Shown here: positions 8,286 through 17,551 of the stretch, piece by piece
Layout of the letters: the number at the start of each line of letters is the position of its first letter
How positions within the stretch are numbered: the stretch's first letter is position 1
NCBI GenBank assembly: GCA_964522165.1
Contig: CAZFVV010000005.1
Location: 16,114 to 80,113 of the forward strand
DNA length: 64,000 nucleotides
Direction of reading: 5' to 3'
DNA from: JABWBP01 sp964522165
GTDB taxonomy: Bacteria > Calditrichota > Calditrichia > RBG-13-44-9 > J075
The notes under the pieces: generated by a model
What the model saw: the letters and a program-made list of their open reading frames with translations, nothing else
What the model was told of the DNA's origin: nothing
Database searches by the model: none
Made by a program: the position numbers and the translations under genes

Positions 8286-10553
8286 ATGGCAAAAAAGAAA
8301 TCTAAGCAATCTAAACAATCCAAAACCCCGTTCCGGCAAGAAATCATCGATTTTTTGCACCGAAAACGGGGAAAATCTTTTAAACGGAAAGAGATTTCCC
8401 ACTCCCTGGGAGTGAATAAAACCAACTATCATTTATTCCATGAGGCCCTGGCGGAGCTGGCCCGCTCAGGGGAGATCGTGAAAGCAAAAGGGGGGCGCTA
8501 CACCAGCGCTTCCAGCCTGCAAAAAATTCAAGGGTCGCTGCAAATGACCCGCAAGGGCTTTGCTTTCGTCGCCGACGAGCGCACCGGGGAGGAAATCTTC
8601 ATCTCCGCCCAAAACCTCAACACCGCGCTGAATCAAGACCTCGTCGAGGTGCAGTTGTTCGGCGTTTCCCGGGGAAAGAACAAAGAGGGGCGGGTGGTGC
8701 AAATCATTTCCCGCGCCCGCACCACTTTCGTGGGAACTTATCACAAGAGCGAATACTACGGGTTCGTGGTTCCCGACGATCCCCGGGTGTACCGCGACTT
8801 CTACATCCACGAAAAAAAATCCCTTTCGGCTGCAAACGGCCAGAAAGTGGTGGTGGAACTGGAAAAATGGGATACATCGCAGCTCAACCCGGAAGGCAAT
8901 ATTATCGAAATTTTAGGCTATCCCGGCGACCCGGGAGTGGACGTATCTTCCGTGGCGATTGGCCACGGCCTGCAACTGGGTTTCAGTAAAAAGGTAGCGG
9001 AAGAAGCCCGGAAAATGCGCCTGCTGATCACTCCCGAGGAGCTTTCCCGGCGGCTGGATTTGCGGAAGGAACAGACCTTCACCATCGACCCGCTCGATGC
9101 GAAAGATTTCGACGACGCGGTCTCGCTGGAAAAATTGGAAAACGGGCACTACCGCCTGGGGGTGCATATCGCCGACGTCAGCTTTTTCGTCAAAGAGGGC
9201 ACCCCGCTGGATAAAGAAGCCTTGCAGCGCGGCACCAGCGTTTACTTAGTTGACCGGGTCATCCCCATGCTGCCGGAGCACCTTTCCAACGAAATGTGCA
9301 GCTTGCAGCCCCACCAGGACCGCCTGACCTTTAGCTGCATTATGGATATCACCCCCCGCGGCGAGGTGGTGGATTACCGGGTTCTCCCCTCGATTATCAA
9401 CAGCAAACGGCGCTTTACCTACGAGGAAGTGCAGGCCATCGTCGATGATCCCCATTCTGGCGACCCCTTTGCAGAAGCGCTCAAAGAAATGCACCGCTTC
9501 AGCCGGATTTTGCGCGCCAGGCGCTTCCGGGAAGGCAGCATCGACTTCAATACCCCGGAAGTGAAATTCCGGTTGGACGCCCGGGGACGCCCCCTGGAAA
9601 TTATCCCGGTGCAGCATTTAGAAAGCCACGAGTTAATCGAAGAGTTCATGCTGATGGCCAACCAGACCGTGGCGAAACACGTGTACCGGCTTTCCCGCCA
9701 GCTTGGCGGGGAAGGGACCGCCGGCGACGCAGAGACTCGCCCACAAACCGGCAAAGGCCGGGCTGCCCGGGGCAAATCTTCCAAAGTTGCTGCCGGCAAA
9801 GACGGCAAGCTGCTGCCTTATGTTTTCAGGATTCACGAGCGCCCGGATAAGGAGAAGCTGTTAAAATTCGGCGACTTTATGCACGCCCTGGGCTACCGGG
9901 TCAAGCTGAAGCAGAATCTCTCTCCCGGCGATTTCCAGGCGGTGTTGAAGCAGATCGAGGGCGGCAAAGATGAAATCCTGATCAAAGAAGTAGCCCTGCG
10001 CACCATGATGAAAGCGGTTTATTCCACCAAAAACGTCGGGCATTTCGGGCTGGCGTTCCGGGATTATACCCACTTCACTTCGCCCATCCGCCGTTACCCG
10101 GATTTAATGGTGCACCGCCTGCTGAAGGAGTACCAGGCCCCGCCCGACCCCAAACGGCTGCAAGAGCTGCGCAGATTGTTGAAAGAAGTGTGCGAGATCT
10201 CTTCCCGGCAGGAGCGCCAGGCCATGGAGGCGGAGCGCGAGAGCGTGCGCATCAAACAGGTGGAGTGGTTGATGCAGCACCAGAACGAAGAGTTCGAGGG
10301 GTTGATTTCCGGGGTGATGTCCTACGGGATTTTCGTGGAAACCATTCCCTACCTCATCGAAGGGCTGGCGCGGATCGAAACCCTGGCGGATGATTTCTAC
10401 ATCTACGATGAAAAAACCTACTCCCTGATCGGAAAAGATACCGGCCGGGTGCTGCGCTTGGGCGACAGCGTGCGGGTGAAAGTGGCCCGCATCGACCGGG
10501 AGCATAACGAGGTGGATTTTCTGCTGGTAGAGGAGAGGGGGGAGAATACGTAA
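8286..10553 (+). CDS. rnr: Ribonuclease R (RNase II/RNB family)
   Basis: A 755-residue 3'-5' exoribonuclease that degrades structured RNA. Domains in order: N-terminal helix-turn-helix (about 12-75), two cold-shock OB folds (about 85-240), RNB catalytic domain with IDPLDAKDFDDAVSL near 262-276 carrying the metal-binding aspartates, and a C-terminal S1 domain (about 665-750, EGLISGVMSYGIFVE). An extra Gly/Lys/Arg-rich segment of about 40 residues (around 475-515) interrupts the RNB domain between MANQTVAKHVYRL and FRIHERPDKEKL; it looks disordered and I do not know it from other family members. The stop codon lies at the edge of the inverted repeat at 10551-10645. Confidence 0.95.
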   Translation: MAKKKSKQSKQSKTPFRQEIIDFLHRKRGKSFKRKEISHSLGVNKTNYHLFHEALAELARSGEIVKAKGGRYTSASSLQKIQGSLQMTRKGFAFVADERTGEEIFISAQNLNTALNQDLVEVQLFGVSRGKNKEGRVVQIISRARTTFVGTYHKSEYYGFVVPDDPRVYRDFYIHEKKSLSAANGQKVVVELEKWDTSQLNPEGNIIEILGYPGDPGVDVSSVAIGHGLQLGFSKKVAEEARKMRLLITPEELSRRLDLRKEQTFTIDPLDAKDFDDAVSLEKLENGHYRLGVHIADVSFFVKEGTPLDKEALQRGTSVYLVDRVIPMLPEHLSNEMCSLQPHQDRLTFSCIMDITPRGEVVDYRVLPSIINSKRRFTYEEVQAIVDDPHSGDPFAEALKEMHRFSRILRARRFREGSIDFNTPEVKFRLDARGRPLEIIPVQHLESHELIEEFMLMANQTVAKHVYRLSRQLGGEGTAGDAETRPQTGKGRAARGKSSKVAAGKDGKLLPYVFRIHERPDKEKLLKFGDFMHALGYRVKLKQNLSPGDFQAVLKQIEGGKDEILIKEVALRTMMKAVYSTKNVGHFGLAFRDYTHFTSPIRRYPDLMVHRLLKEYQAPPDPKRLQELRRLLKEVCEISSRQERQAMEAERESVRIKQVEWLMQHQNEEFEGLISGVMSYGIFVETIPYLIEGLARIETLADDFYIYDEKTYSLIGKDTGRVLRLGDSVRVKVARIDREHNEVDFLLVEERGENT

Positions 10554-10645
10554 GGCGTATTGCGTATTTCGTAACACGTAATGCGTAACACGTAATTTTT
10601 CTTACGCATTACGCATCACGTTTTACGTTTCACGCATCACGTTTC
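10551..10645. repeat. Iterated-word inverted repeat (GTAATGCGTAACAC type)
   Basis: Repeats of the word CGTAACACGTAATGCGTA on one arm are answered by TTACGCATTACGCATCACG and CACGCATCACG on the other. It lies between the convergent 3' ends of rnr and the secreted protein on the minus strand. Shorter relatives are at 12033-12069, 22725-22800 and 23627-23702. Confidence 0.7.
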
Positions 10646-10674
10646 ATTTGAATATCCCGTCCGGTCCCGCCATA

Positions 10675-11919
10675 TCACCGCATCAACATCATCTTGCGGG
10701 TTTCTACGAACGAACCGGCGCGCAGGCGGTAGAGGTACAGTCCGCTGGCAACCGCAGCGCCTTTTTCATTCCGGCCGTCCCATTTTACCTGGTAACGCCC
10801 GCCGGCCTGGGGCGCCTGCACCAGGGTGCGCACCGGCTGGCCCAGCAGGTTGAATACCGTCAACTCCACGTTCGCGGAAGCGGGAAGCTGGTAGCTGATC
10901 ACCGTTTCCGGGTTGAAGGGGTTGGGAAAATTCTGGAACAGATCAAAGGTGGTGACCGGCGCGAGCGGTTCGTTGCCGATGCTCACGATGGGTTCCACGG
11001 TCACGTTGGCGTCGTTGACGGTCAAGAAAGGCAGTAAATTGACAAAAGTGAAGGCCGCGGCCATGGCGGTGTAATTCAAATCAATGGCGGTGGACGCGGT
11101 GGCGGTAATGTTAGCGGCGGTAAAGGTCAGTTCCAGCACCTCGAACGCGCCGGCCTGCCCCAGCGCCTTGGCGCCGTTGAAGATGATGGTGCCGTTAGCG
11201 GCGTTCAGGTCGTTCACAAACCCGGTAAATCCTGCCAAAATCCCGGAATTGCTTTCATATTGCAGCACCGCGGGGTTCCAGGCCAGGTTCCCGGTAAAAC
11301 TGCCTAAGTTCTCATCGGGCGGGTTCACGCCGGTCATGTCGAAATGGATTCTCACCACCAGGGTTTCCCCGCTGTTGATGGTGGTATCGGGAGGCAACAC
11401 CGAGGAAACGACCGAGTTGACCGGGTTCAAAACCGTAATCGTTGCGTCGTTAACCGTTAAAATGGGCAGCAGGTTCACGAAGGTAAAGGCCGCCGCCATG
11501 GCAGTATAATTCAGATCGATGACGGTAGCGCCAGGGTCCCCGGCAACGAATTTCAGCGTCAAAACGTCAAAAGTGCCGCCCTGGCCCAACGCCTTGGCCC
11601 CGTTGAAGATCATGGTGCCGTTAGCGGCGTTCAGGTCGTTCACAAACCCGGTAAATCCTGCCAAAATCCCGGAATTGCTGACATATTGCAGTCTCGCGGG
11701 ATTCCAGTTCAAATTCCCGGTAAAGCTTCCCAACACCTCCGTGGTTCCGGTCATATCGAAATTGATCGCGACCGTAAGGGTATCCCCGGGATTGAGGGTG
11801 TTGTCGGAGGGCACCACTGTTGAAACAACCGACTGGGAAAATCCCGCCGTGGCGGCCAGTAACACCGCGAACACCAACATCCCAAATCCGTTTCGTAAAT
11901 CGTAGAACAACTGTTTCAT
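10675..11919 (-). CDS. Secreted protein with two cohesin-like domains and a T9SS sorting tail
   Basis: A 414-residue exported protein. It has an N-terminal signal peptide (about residues 1-29, ending near AGFSQS), two homologous beta-rich modules (about 30-165 and 166-310), and a C-terminal sorting domain starting NFPNPFNPETVISYQLP and ending YLYRLRAGSFVETRKMMLMR, as used by type IX secretion. The modules have cohesin features: LNPGDTLTVAINFDM, then LNWNPARLQY and ...NLNYTAMAAAF. They are so alike that long stretches are identical, implying recent duplication. AAGGGG precedes the ATG. In this group such proteins are usually surface-attached; whether it binds dockerins is unknown and no dockerin gene is present here. 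Confidence 0.85.
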   Translation of the reverse strand: MKQLFYDLRNGFGMLVFAVLLAATAGFSQSVVSTVVPSDNTLNPGDTLTVAINFDMTGTTEVLGSFTGNLNWNPARLQYVSNSGILAGFTGFVNDLNAANGTMIFNGAKALGQGGTFDVLTLKFVAGDPGATVIDLNYTAMAAAFTFVNLLPILTVNDATITVLNPVNSVVSSVLPPDTTINSGETLVVRIHFDMTGVNPPDENLGSFTGNLAWNPAVLQYESNSGILAGFTGFVNDLNAANGTIIFNGAKALGQAGAFEVLELTFTAANITATASTAIDLNYTAMAAAFTFVNLLPFLTVNDANVTVEPIVSIGNEPLAPVTTFDLFQNFPNPFNPETVISYQLPASANVELTVFNLLGQPVRTLVQAPQAGGRYQVKWDGRNEKGAAVASGLYLYRLRAGSFVETRKMMLMR

Positions 11920-12032
11920 AGAAACCCCTTCGAGTTAGGTTGAATAAGACCTCATTAATTTAACTGATGAGGCGCAATATAAGACGCCCGGCGAAATTCT
12001 CAAAATGGAAATATGGAGATTTTGAATAATAA

Positions 12033-12069
12033 TCCGTGAAACGTGAAACGCAATGCGTAAAACGTGCGG
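12033..12069. repeat. Short iterated-word repeat
   Basis: CCGTGAAACGTGAAACGCAATGCGTAAAACGTG repeats the GTGAAACG / GCGTAA words found at 10551-10645. It lies in the spacer between the divergent secreted-protein and thiolase-like genes. Confidence 0.5.
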
Positions 12070-12214
12070 TGCGCCTGTCCGGACTTTGCCGCCGGGTTAA
12101 AGAAAAACCATTTTCTACCGAAATCTGTAATGGTAGCGAAGCGCAGCAGGAACGGCTGGTATCGGAAGCTTATCATTGAAATCAGAACAGCGGCTCAGGT
12201 CGCCGGAGTTTTTC

Positions 12215-13384
12215 ATGCCCGAATCCCTTCAAAATTGTGTGATCATCGACGCGGTGCGCAGCCCTATCGGCACCCGCGGGGGAATGCTGGCCGGTATTCG
12301 CCCGGATAATTTGATGGCCCAGGTGATCAGCGGATTGTTAACCCGCAACCCGGCGCTGCCGCTGGATCTCATGGATGACGTGGTGTTGGGATGCGCCTTT
12401 CCCGAAGGCGCCCAGGGATTGTTGTTAGCGCGCTCCGCGGCGATTCTGGCGGGAATCCCGGTCTCTGCGCCCGCCAAAATCGTCAGCCGGCTGGGCGGCT
12501 CTTCCATGGATGCCGTTCACCAGGTAGATGCCGCGGTTCAATTGGAGGATTACCGGGCTGCGATTGCCGGGGGGATTGAAGATATGTTTTCAGTGCCGGA
12601 AGGAGGGTTCAATCCCAGCTATCACCCGGAGCTGGTGAAAAAAAATTATTACCTGCGCATGGGCGAAAGCGCGGAAATTCTGGCCCGGGAGGGCAAAATC
12701 GAACGGGAAGTGCAGGAAGAATTCGCCCTCGCTTCTCACTTCAAGGCGCTGGACGCCTGGGAAAAAGGACGTTTCAACAACGAGGTCATCCCGGTCCAGC
12801 ACCTCAACGCCATTATCGCCCGCGATGAAGGGCCGCGAAAGCCGGAAGAGCGGGATTTTGCCTCCCTGGCGCCGGAAATTTTTCCCGGCGGCACCATTAC
12901 CGCAGCCACCCGCAGCCCCGCTTCCGTGGGCGCCGCGGCGCTGCTGATGATGGGCGAAACCCTGGCCGAGGAATTAGGATTGAAACCGCGCGCCCGGCTG
13001 CTCTCCCGGGCGGTTGCCGGGGTGGAATGGGAGCGCAGCGGGATGGGCGCGCTGGCCGCCGCGGAAAAAGCCCTGCACAAAGCCGGGTTGACTATCGAGG
13101 AGATCGACGCCATCGAACTGGATGAATCCTTTGCCGCCCAGGCGCTTTACGTGATCCTGAAAAGCGGCTGGCCGTTCCGTAAAATCAACCTGAACGGCGG
13201 CGCGCTGGCCCTGGGACACCCTCCCGGCTGCGCCGGCGCACGGATGTTAGTTACCCTGCTCAACGTGTTAGAGCAGCGCCGCAGCCGCTACGGGCTGGCC
13301 GCGCTGAGTATTGCCGGGGGGCAAGGAATCTCCACGGTGCTGGAGCGGATCCCCGGAGAAGGCTGGGATGGGAAGACCGATTGA
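12215..13384 (+). CDS. Thiolase-like protein lacking both catalytic cysteines
   Basis: A 389-residue protein with the whole thiolase fold, related to acetyl-CoA acyltransferases of fatty acid beta-oxidation. Where thiolases have NR-x-C-SSG, with the nucleophilic Cys, this protein reads SRLGGSS (about residues 77-83). The C-terminal CxGGG motif reads SIAGGQG, so the second catalytic Cys is Ser. NEAFA is DESFA and the GNSS-type loop is ATRS, while ALGHP with its His is kept. Normal Claisen chemistry is therefore unlikely. The start at 12215 follows GGAG at 12204. It overlaps the FadN-like gene by 17 bases, so the two are cotranslated and their products may form a complex. Confidence 0.85.
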   Translation: MPESLQNCVIIDAVRSPIGTRGGMLAGIRPDNLMAQVISGLLTRNPALPLDLMDDVVLGCAFPEGAQGLLLARSAAILAGIPVSAPAKIVSRLGGSSMDAVHQVDAAVQLEDYRAAIAGGIEDMFSVPEGGFNPSYHPELVKKNYYLRMGESAEILAREGKIEREVQEEFALASHFKALDAWEKGRFNNEVIPVQHLNAIIARDEGPRKPEERDFASLAPEIFPGGTITAATRSPASVGAAALLMMGETLAEELGLKPRARLLSRAVAGVEWERSGMGALAAAEKALHKAGLTIEEIDAIELDESFAAQALYVILKSGWPFRKINLNGGALALGHPPGCAGARMLVTLLNVLEQRRSRYGLAALSIAGGQGISTVLERIPGEGWDGKTD

Positions 13385-15752
13385 AAAAGCAGCGGTGCTG
13401 GGGGCAGGGCTGAGGGGAATACAGATCGCCGCCCAGTTTGCCAACGCCGGCGTTCCCACGCTGTTGTTCGACGTCTCTCAACCCGCCGCGGAAAAGGCGA
13501 TTGCCGCCCTGGCCCGCATCCGCCCCGCGCCGCTGTTCCACCCGGAAAACGCTTCACTGCTCGTCCCCTGCAATTATCGCGACCACCTCAACCGCCTGGA
13601 TGAAGCCGACTGGGTGCTGGAAGCGATTGTGGAGCGCGCGGATGCGAAAGTGAAGTTGTTTACCGCCATTCTCCCTCACCTTAAACCGGAAACCATTGTC
13701 AGCTCCAGCGGGGCCGGTTTGTCATTAAGCGAAATGTCCCGCCGTCTCCCCCCGGAATTCACGGAATATTTTCTCATCACCCATTTCTTCCACTCTCCCC
13801 GCTACAATCGCCTCCTGGAGATGGTCGGCAGCGCATACAACCGCCCGGAGCTGCTGCGGAAAACCGCGGTATTTTGTGAAAACACCCTGGGGAAGGGGGT
13901 CGTGCTCGCTAAAGACACCCCCGGGCTTCTGGCTTACCGGATCGGGGTATTTGCTATCCTGCTGGCATTGGCCCTGGCGCGCCGGATGAACCTGCCGTTG
14001 GAAGAGGCCGACCGCCTCGTCGCGGCCGTAACCGGCTGCCCGGGGGACGGTATCTTCGGGGTTGCGGATATGCTGGGATTAGACCTGGTAGCGCGGCTGG
14101 CCCTGGCGATCCGGGAAAAGTGCCCCGGCGATGAAGCGCGGGAAATGTTCCGCGTTCCCGCGCTCTTGAAAACCATGCTGCAACGAAAATGGACCGGGAA
14201 AAAAAGCGGGCGCGGGTTTTACGACCGGGAAGGGGAAATTCCCCGCTGCCTGGACTGGCAATCCCTGGAATATCGCCCCTGCCAGGCGGTAAGCCTCCCC
14301 GGCCTGGAGAACGCCGAACAGCAGCCCTCCCGCGACGAGAGAATCCGCGCGCTGGCCTTCTCCGCCGATTCCGCCGGTAAATTCGTTTGGGAATTTTTTT
14401 CCCGGCTCCTCATTTACGCCGCCAACCGCGTTCCGGAAGCCGCCGATGACCTCGCCGCCGTGGATAACGCCGTCAAGTGGGGTTTCGAGTGGGAAGCGGG
14501 GCCGTTCGAGATTTGGGATGCGCTCGGCCCGGAAAAATCCATCGCGCGGATGCGGGCGGAAGGCAAAAAAGCGCCGTTGTGGGTGCAGGCGATGATCCAC
14601 GCCGGGCAGGGAACTTTCTACGCCTTTGAGAAAGGGACGGCCGGCTACTTTGACGTTCACAGCGGCAAAGTACGTTCCCTGCCGGAAGATTCCCGGGTGA
14701 TCCCGCTGCTGTCAGAAAAAAGAAAAAGCGCGGCGATGCGGGAAGTTCCCGGCGCGAGCCTGTGGGACCTGGGCCAGGGGGTATTGTGCGCGGAGATTTT
14801 GAGCAACCGCCAGTGGGTACCCATGGCTTCGCCGCCGGAATTGAACTGGCTGGAGCCGCCCCTGCTCGATCTTTTGGAAGAAACGCTGGAAATCATTCCT
14901 GCCGGGGGATACAAAGGATTGGTCATCGCCGCCCGGGGTCCCCATTTCTCAACCGGAACCGGCCTGGCGGCTCTTCTTACGCTGTGCGAAACACGGCAGT
15001 GGGGGAAAATCGAATGGATGTGCCGGAAATGGCAGGACGCCGGTCAGCGGCTGCGCTATGCCCCCTTTCCGGTGGTGAGCGTGCCGTTTCACCGCGCCCT
15101 GAACGCCGGGCTGGAGCTGGCCCTGGCGGCGGACCGGGTAGTCGCGGCGGCGGAATTCTACGGCGGGCTTACCTGGGCAGAAGCCGGGCTGATACCTCTC
15201 TGCGGCGGGGTTTTGCGATTGCTGCGCAACCACTTCGAAGCAATGGAAGCGGAGCAGCCGGGGCCTTTTCCCCCGGTTCAGAAAACGTTCGAGACCCTTT
15301 TCTCCGCCCGGGTTTCCGCTTCCGCGGCTGAGGCGCTGGCGCTGGGGTATTTGAAAACGCAGGATCGCATCGTGATGAACCGCGGTCACCTGATCTACCA
15401 TGCCCGGCAGGCGGTGTTGGAGCTGGCGGAAAATTATCGCCCCCCGCAGCCGCCGGGCAACCTCGTTCTGCCCGGGGAAGGAGGGCGGCTGGTGTTGGAA
15501 ACGCGCCTGGATAACCTCGTGAAAGCCGGCAACATCAGCCCTTACGATGGCCTGGTCGGCAAAAAATTGGCATACGTATTGACCGGCGGCAACCAGGCCG
15601 GGCCGCTGGCCGCGGTTTCCGAGCAAACCATATTGGATTTGGAGCGGGAAATGGCGGTAAGCCTGTGCAGAGAAGCGCCGGCGCGGGAACGCCTGGCGCA
15701 TTTTCTGTCGAAGACTCCTTCGCAGAAGACCGGCGGCCGGCTGCGGAATTGA
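13368..15752 (+). CDS. FadN-like 3-hydroxyacyl-CoA dehydrogenase / enoyl-CoA hydratase-like protein
   Basis: A 794-residue fusion like Bacillus FadN, normally oxidising 3-hydroxyacyl-CoA and hydrating enoyl-CoA in beta-oxidation. The N-terminal NAD-binding motif VLGAGLRGIQIAAQFANAG is at residues 8-26. The dehydrogenase keeps the catalytic His and Glu (THFFHSPRYNRLLEMV near 145) and the GKGVVLAKDTPG segment. The C-terminal crotonase domain (about 520-680) keeps one Glu (NAGLELAL), but the position of the second catalytic Glu (GLPE/GLVE in relatives) is Trp in GLTWAEAGLIP. Dehydrogenase activity seems likely and hydratase activity doubtful. It is coupled to the thiolase-like gene by a 17-base overlap. 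Confidence 0.85.
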   Translation: MGRPIEKAAVLGAGLRGIQIAAQFANAGVPTLLFDVSQPAAEKAIAALARIRPAPLFHPENASLLVPCNYRDHLNRLDEADWVLEAIVERADAKVKLFTAILPHLKPETIVSSSGAGLSLSEMSRRLPPEFTEYFLITHFFHSPRYNRLLEMVGSAYNRPELLRKTAVFCENTLGKGVVLAKDTPGLLAYRIGVFAILLALALARRMNLPLEEADRLVAAVTGCPGDGIFGVADMLGLDLVARLALAIREKCPGDEAREMFRVPALLKTMLQRKWTGKKSGRGFYDREGEIPRCLDWQSLEYRPCQAVSLPGLENAEQQPSRDERIRALAFSADSAGKFVWEFFSRLLIYAANRVPEAADDLAAVDNAVKWGFEWEAGPFEIWDALGPEKSIARMRAEGKKAPLWVQAMIHAGQGTFYAFEKGTAGYFDVHSGKVRSLPEDSRVIPLLSEKRKSAAMREVPGASLWDLGQGVLCAEILSNRQWVPMASPPELNWLEPPLLDLLEETLEIIPAGGYKGLVIAARGPHFSTGTGLAALLTLCETRQWGKIEWMCRKWQDAGQRLRYAPFPVVSVPFHRALNAGLELALAADRVVAAAEFYGGLTWAEAGLIPLCGGVLRLLRNHFEAMEAEQPGPFPPVQKTFETLFSARVSASAAEALALGYLKTQDRIVMNRGHLIYHARQAVLELAENYRPPQPPGNLVLPGEGGRLVLETRLDNLVKAGNISPYDGLVGKKLAYVLTGGNQAGPLAAVSEQTILDLEREMAVSLCREAPARERLAHFLSKTPSQKTGGRLRN

Positions 15753-16206
15753 GTACCTATGAGACCTCAAAGATTTTTGGTAGTGCTAGTACTCCCCGGC
15801 AGAGAAAGTCCGTCGATCCTCGTGCCAAAGTTCAACTTCGGCAGGCAATTGGGTTGCGAAGTTGAACTTCGCAACCAGTAAGCCTGGCGGCGGACTAACT
15901 CTGCCGCGATGTACTAGAAAGGTAATGCTGGAGATTAATCAGGGGATTCCGGGTTAAAGCCGGAATGACATGAACAACAGTAGTTTAGCTGTCATTCCTG
16001 CGAATGCAGGAATTTTATGCCAGCATTAACGATGTAGGACTACCAGATTTTTTGGCGCAGCCATCCCTGTCGGGAAAAACCTTTGAGGTTTAAATTGCTC
16101 CCCCAAAATACACGCCGGAATGCCTCGTTTGCGTTAACCTTCGCGTTTTAAGCGTGCAAAGCTGAAGCTTTGCACTCCACTCCGGCTGCCCTCCCGACAA
16201 CTACAT
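15753..16206. other. Intergenic region with nested inverted repeats
   Basis: No gene seen in these 454 bases. It holds a 25-base palindrome at 15852-15876 (GGTTGCGAAGTT / AACTTCGCAACC). A larger hairpin at about 15945-16015 has GGAATGACA / TGTCATTCC arms and an inner TCCTGC/GCAGGA stem, the widespread 'GTCATTCC' intergenic type. A perfect stem lies at 16154-16175 (GTGCAAAGCT / AGCTTTGCAC). ACCTCAAAGATTTTTGGTAGT near 15762 is partly mirrored by ACTACCAGATTTTTTGG (16039-16055) and AACCTTTGAGGTTT (about 16079-16092), so the whole region may be one MITE-like unit. Confidence 0.6.
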
Positions 16207-17274
16207 TCACATCCCTGTGAATTTGCCGGGATTAAACCTTCCCGGTTCAACTGTCCCTGCCCCTGCTCCTGCCTTTTCCCCCTGCCACGCCCCGCGCCGC
16301 AGCATCTCTTCCTCGATGTGGCGCTGCACCGTGCTGGCGCGCACGCCCCAGACCGGCGCAATCAGGTTTCGAGGATGGGTTTCGCCTACCAGCCGCTGAA
16401 GGTAAATATCCGGGCGAAGGCGGCGGATGAATTCGATCACCAGCGATATGTACTCGCTGTAGCCGAACACCGGGAAGGGCTGGCGCTGGTACTCCGCAGC
16501 CAGCACGGTCTTTTTGACGATGTGGAGGTGGTGGATTTTCAGGGAGTCGATGGGGTAGCGGGAAATTACCTGCGCGGTTTGCAGCACCTGCTCCCGGGTC
16601 TCGCCCGGCAGGCCTAAGATCACGTGGGCGCACACGTGAATGCCCCGCCCGGCGGTCATCTCCACCGCCTCGGCCCACTCCCGGAAATCATGCCCGCGGT
16701 TGATGCGCTCCAACGTGGCGTCGTGGATCGATTCCAGCCCGTACTCCAGGCTGATGTAATATTTTTTAGCCAGCTCCTCAAAGTAGGCGAGCTTGGCCGG
16801 GTCCACGCAGTCCGGGCGGGTTCCGATCACCAGTCCCAATACCCGGGGATGCGCCAGCGCCTGCGCGTAAATCCCTTGCAAATATTCCAGAGGCGCATAG
16901 GTATTGCTGTAAGCCTGGAAATAGACCACAAATTTCTCGGCCTTGTAGCGGCGGCCGAGGTAATCCACCCCCGCCTCCACCTGCTGCGCGATGCTCATCC
17001 CCGGCTTGCAATAGGGAGGTACGAAGCTGGCGTTGTTGCAATAGGTGCATCCCCCGAAGGCCTTGCTGCCGTCGCGGTTGGGGCAGGTAAAACCGGCGTC
17101 AACGGAAACCTTTTGCAGCCGCCCCCCGAAACGGGATTTCAGGTAATCTTTGTAGGCGTTGTAGGGACGGGAGGTGCCCCAGGGGAATACCCGCGCCTTC
17201 GCTTTGGCGATTTGCAGAACATTATCTATCATCATCGAGAATTTCCATCTTTGCTGAACATATTTTTCAAACAT
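16207..17274 (-). CDS. Radical SAM protein, YhcC/TIGR01212-type
   Basis: A 355-residue radical S-adenosylmethionine enzyme. The family's cysteine pattern is visible near residue 66: FTCPNRDGSKAFGGCTYCNN, with three Cys binding the 4Fe-4S cluster. It is followed by a TIM-barrel segment YFQAYSNTYAP and VIGTRPDCVDP. The C-terminal region HHLHIVKKTVLAAEYQ and the GETHPRN segment match YhcC-like proteins, whose reaction is not established. The start is uncertain: ATG at 17274 or the ATG pair at 17232-17235, neither with a strong ribosome site. The C-terminal 20 residues are Gly/Ala-rich and probably not part of the fold. Confidence 0.85.
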   Translation of the reverse strand: MFEKYVQQRWKFSMMIDNVLQIAKAKARVFPWGTSRPYNAYKDYLKSRFGGRLQKVSVDAGFTCPNRDGSKAFGGCTYCNNASFVPPYCKPGMSIAQQVEAGVDYLGRRYKAEKFVVYFQAYSNTYAPLEYLQGIYAQALAHPRVLGLVIGTRPDCVDPAKLAYFEELAKKYYISLEYGLESIHDATLERINRGHDFREWAEAVEMTAGRGIHVCAHVILGLPGETREQVLQTAQVISRYPIDSLKIHHLHIVKKTVLAAEYQRQPFPVFGYSEYISLVIEFIRRLRPDIYLQRLVGETHPRNLIAPVWGVRASTVQRHIEEEMLRRGAWQGEKAGAGAGTVEPGRFNPGKFTGM

Positions 17275-17389
17275 AGCCCGCTGAAAATATAGAAAATAAT
17301 CCCCCCGCAGTCAATCCGCAGATTCGTTCCCGTCCGCCGACAGATACGCTCGTTAAGGACGTCTTATCATGTGGTCTTTGACAATTTTT

Positions 17390-17520
17390 TCGCCAGGAAG
17401 CAGAGCTTCTCCCGGTGTGTGACGATGCGGAGCATCGTCACAAGTCGGAAAGCACAATACGCGTCATGATGCTCCGCACCGTGACGCCAGGAACGGGAAG
17501 CTCTGCTTCCCGCTCTTCTA
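17390..17520. repeat. Nested inverted repeats between two minus-strand genes
   Basis: GGAAGCAGAGCTTC near 17397 is answered by GAAGCTCTGCTTCC near 17500, and TGACGATGCGGAGCATCGTCA forms an inner hairpin near 17421-17441. This has the architecture of dispersed intergenic repeats; a related cluster is at 1640-1790. Confidence 0.6.
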
Positions 17521-17551
17521 TCCCTTATGAGATTCTGGCCGGCTAAGGTAA

